64,000 nt of DNA from Cryobacterium sp. PH31-L1. GTDB taxonomy: Bacteria > Actinomycetota > Actinomycetes > Actinomycetales > Microbacteriaceae. Location of the stretch: positions 310,001 to 374,000 of the forward strand of contig NZ_JASISM010000004.1 of assembly GCF_030063145.1 (NCBI RefSeq), written 5' to 3'. The notes below the pieces were generated by a model. The model saw only the letters and a list, made by a program, of their open reading frames with translations. It did not search any database and was not told the origin of the DNA. Positions 63,992 to 64,000 of the stretch are shown here, piece after piece (the first letter of the stretch is position 1; every line of letters begins with the position of its first letter). A program made the translations under genes and the position numbers.

Positions 63992-64000
63992 ATGCACGAG
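63992..64000 (+). CDS. Possible start of a gene cut by the window end
   Basis: GGGGAG followed five bases later by ATG at 63992 looks like a translation start; only three codons are in the window, so nothing can be said about the product. Bases 63896-63991 contain no other gene. Confidence 0.3.

Noticed and set aside
1-64000. CRISPR arrays, prophage genes, transposases, rRNA operons or a replication origin
   Set aside because: No regularly spaced repeats, phage structural genes, transposase motifs, rRNA sequence or DnaA-box cluster was seen.

Overview
The window is about 64 kb of high-GC chromosome from an actinobacterium, most likely a Microbacteriaceae member (Cryobacterium-like; this placement is inference). 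Supporting marks are the folC-DUF4233-ndk cluster, two clpP genes beside clpX, a vitamin K epoxide reductase family protein, an ultrashort translational T-box on ileS, a mycothiol-type DsbA-like nitroreductase, a deazaflavin-dependent oxidoreductase, a group II truncated haemoglobin, and many genes whose start codon lies six bases after a TAnnnT box (leaderless type).

Layout. 1-5.8 kb (minus): proA, two tandem proB paralogues, obg, rpmA and rplU. 5.8-9.3 kb: a DUF4031 protein, an exported hypothetical protein and a TIGR03943/DUF318 permease pair. 9.4-13.3 kb: RNase E/G and a VKOR-family protein either side of a repeat-rich intergenic region. 13.3-19.3 kb (minus): ndk, DUF4233, folC and ileS with its T-box. 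19.4-24.6 kb (plus): a complete peptide-type ABC importer operon. 24.8-33.3 kb (plus, except one methyltransferase): valS, a GNAT enzyme, a membrane protein with a YtrA-type GntR regulator and twin operator-like sites, an M3 oligopeptidase. 33.3-39.1 kb (minus): a BenE-type transporter, clpX, clpP2, clpP1, tig and tRNA-Pro; tRNA-Gly follows on plus. 39.4-43.2 kb (minus): a periplasmic-type multicopper oxidase, an endonuclease VIII-like glycosylase, rpiB and a DsbA-like oxidoreductase. 43.3-46.6 kb (plus): an MHS-family MFS transporter and an unusual SDR protein.

46.6-54.4 kb is the accessory part: a mazEF-like pair flanked by two diverged copies of a GC-rich repeat, a lipoprotein and AAA+ ATPase pair, vapBC, and a lower-GC segment with a membrane protein, an ORF remnant and an alanine-rich surface-type protein. 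That segment is bracketed by vapC and a decayed vapC copy. 54.4-64 kb returns to chromosome-type genes: a GNAT enzyme, a membrane-fused copper nitrite reductase with a probable Fe-S regulator, a DUF2332 protein, pepN, an MscS channel and a truncated haemoglobin.

The genes form several working groups: proline synthesis; translation and its quality control (obg, L21/L27, ileS, valS, tRNAs, tig, ClpXP1P2); peptide use (ABC importer, M3 peptidase, PepN); and copper/nitrogen-oxide chemistry (two multicopper proteins, truncated haemoglobin). The most unusual items are the NirK fusion with its regulator and putative operator, the twin GTGTA-N12-TACAC sites, the vapC-bracketed cassette, the duplicated proB, and the widespread TAnnnT-N6-ATG promoter geometry.
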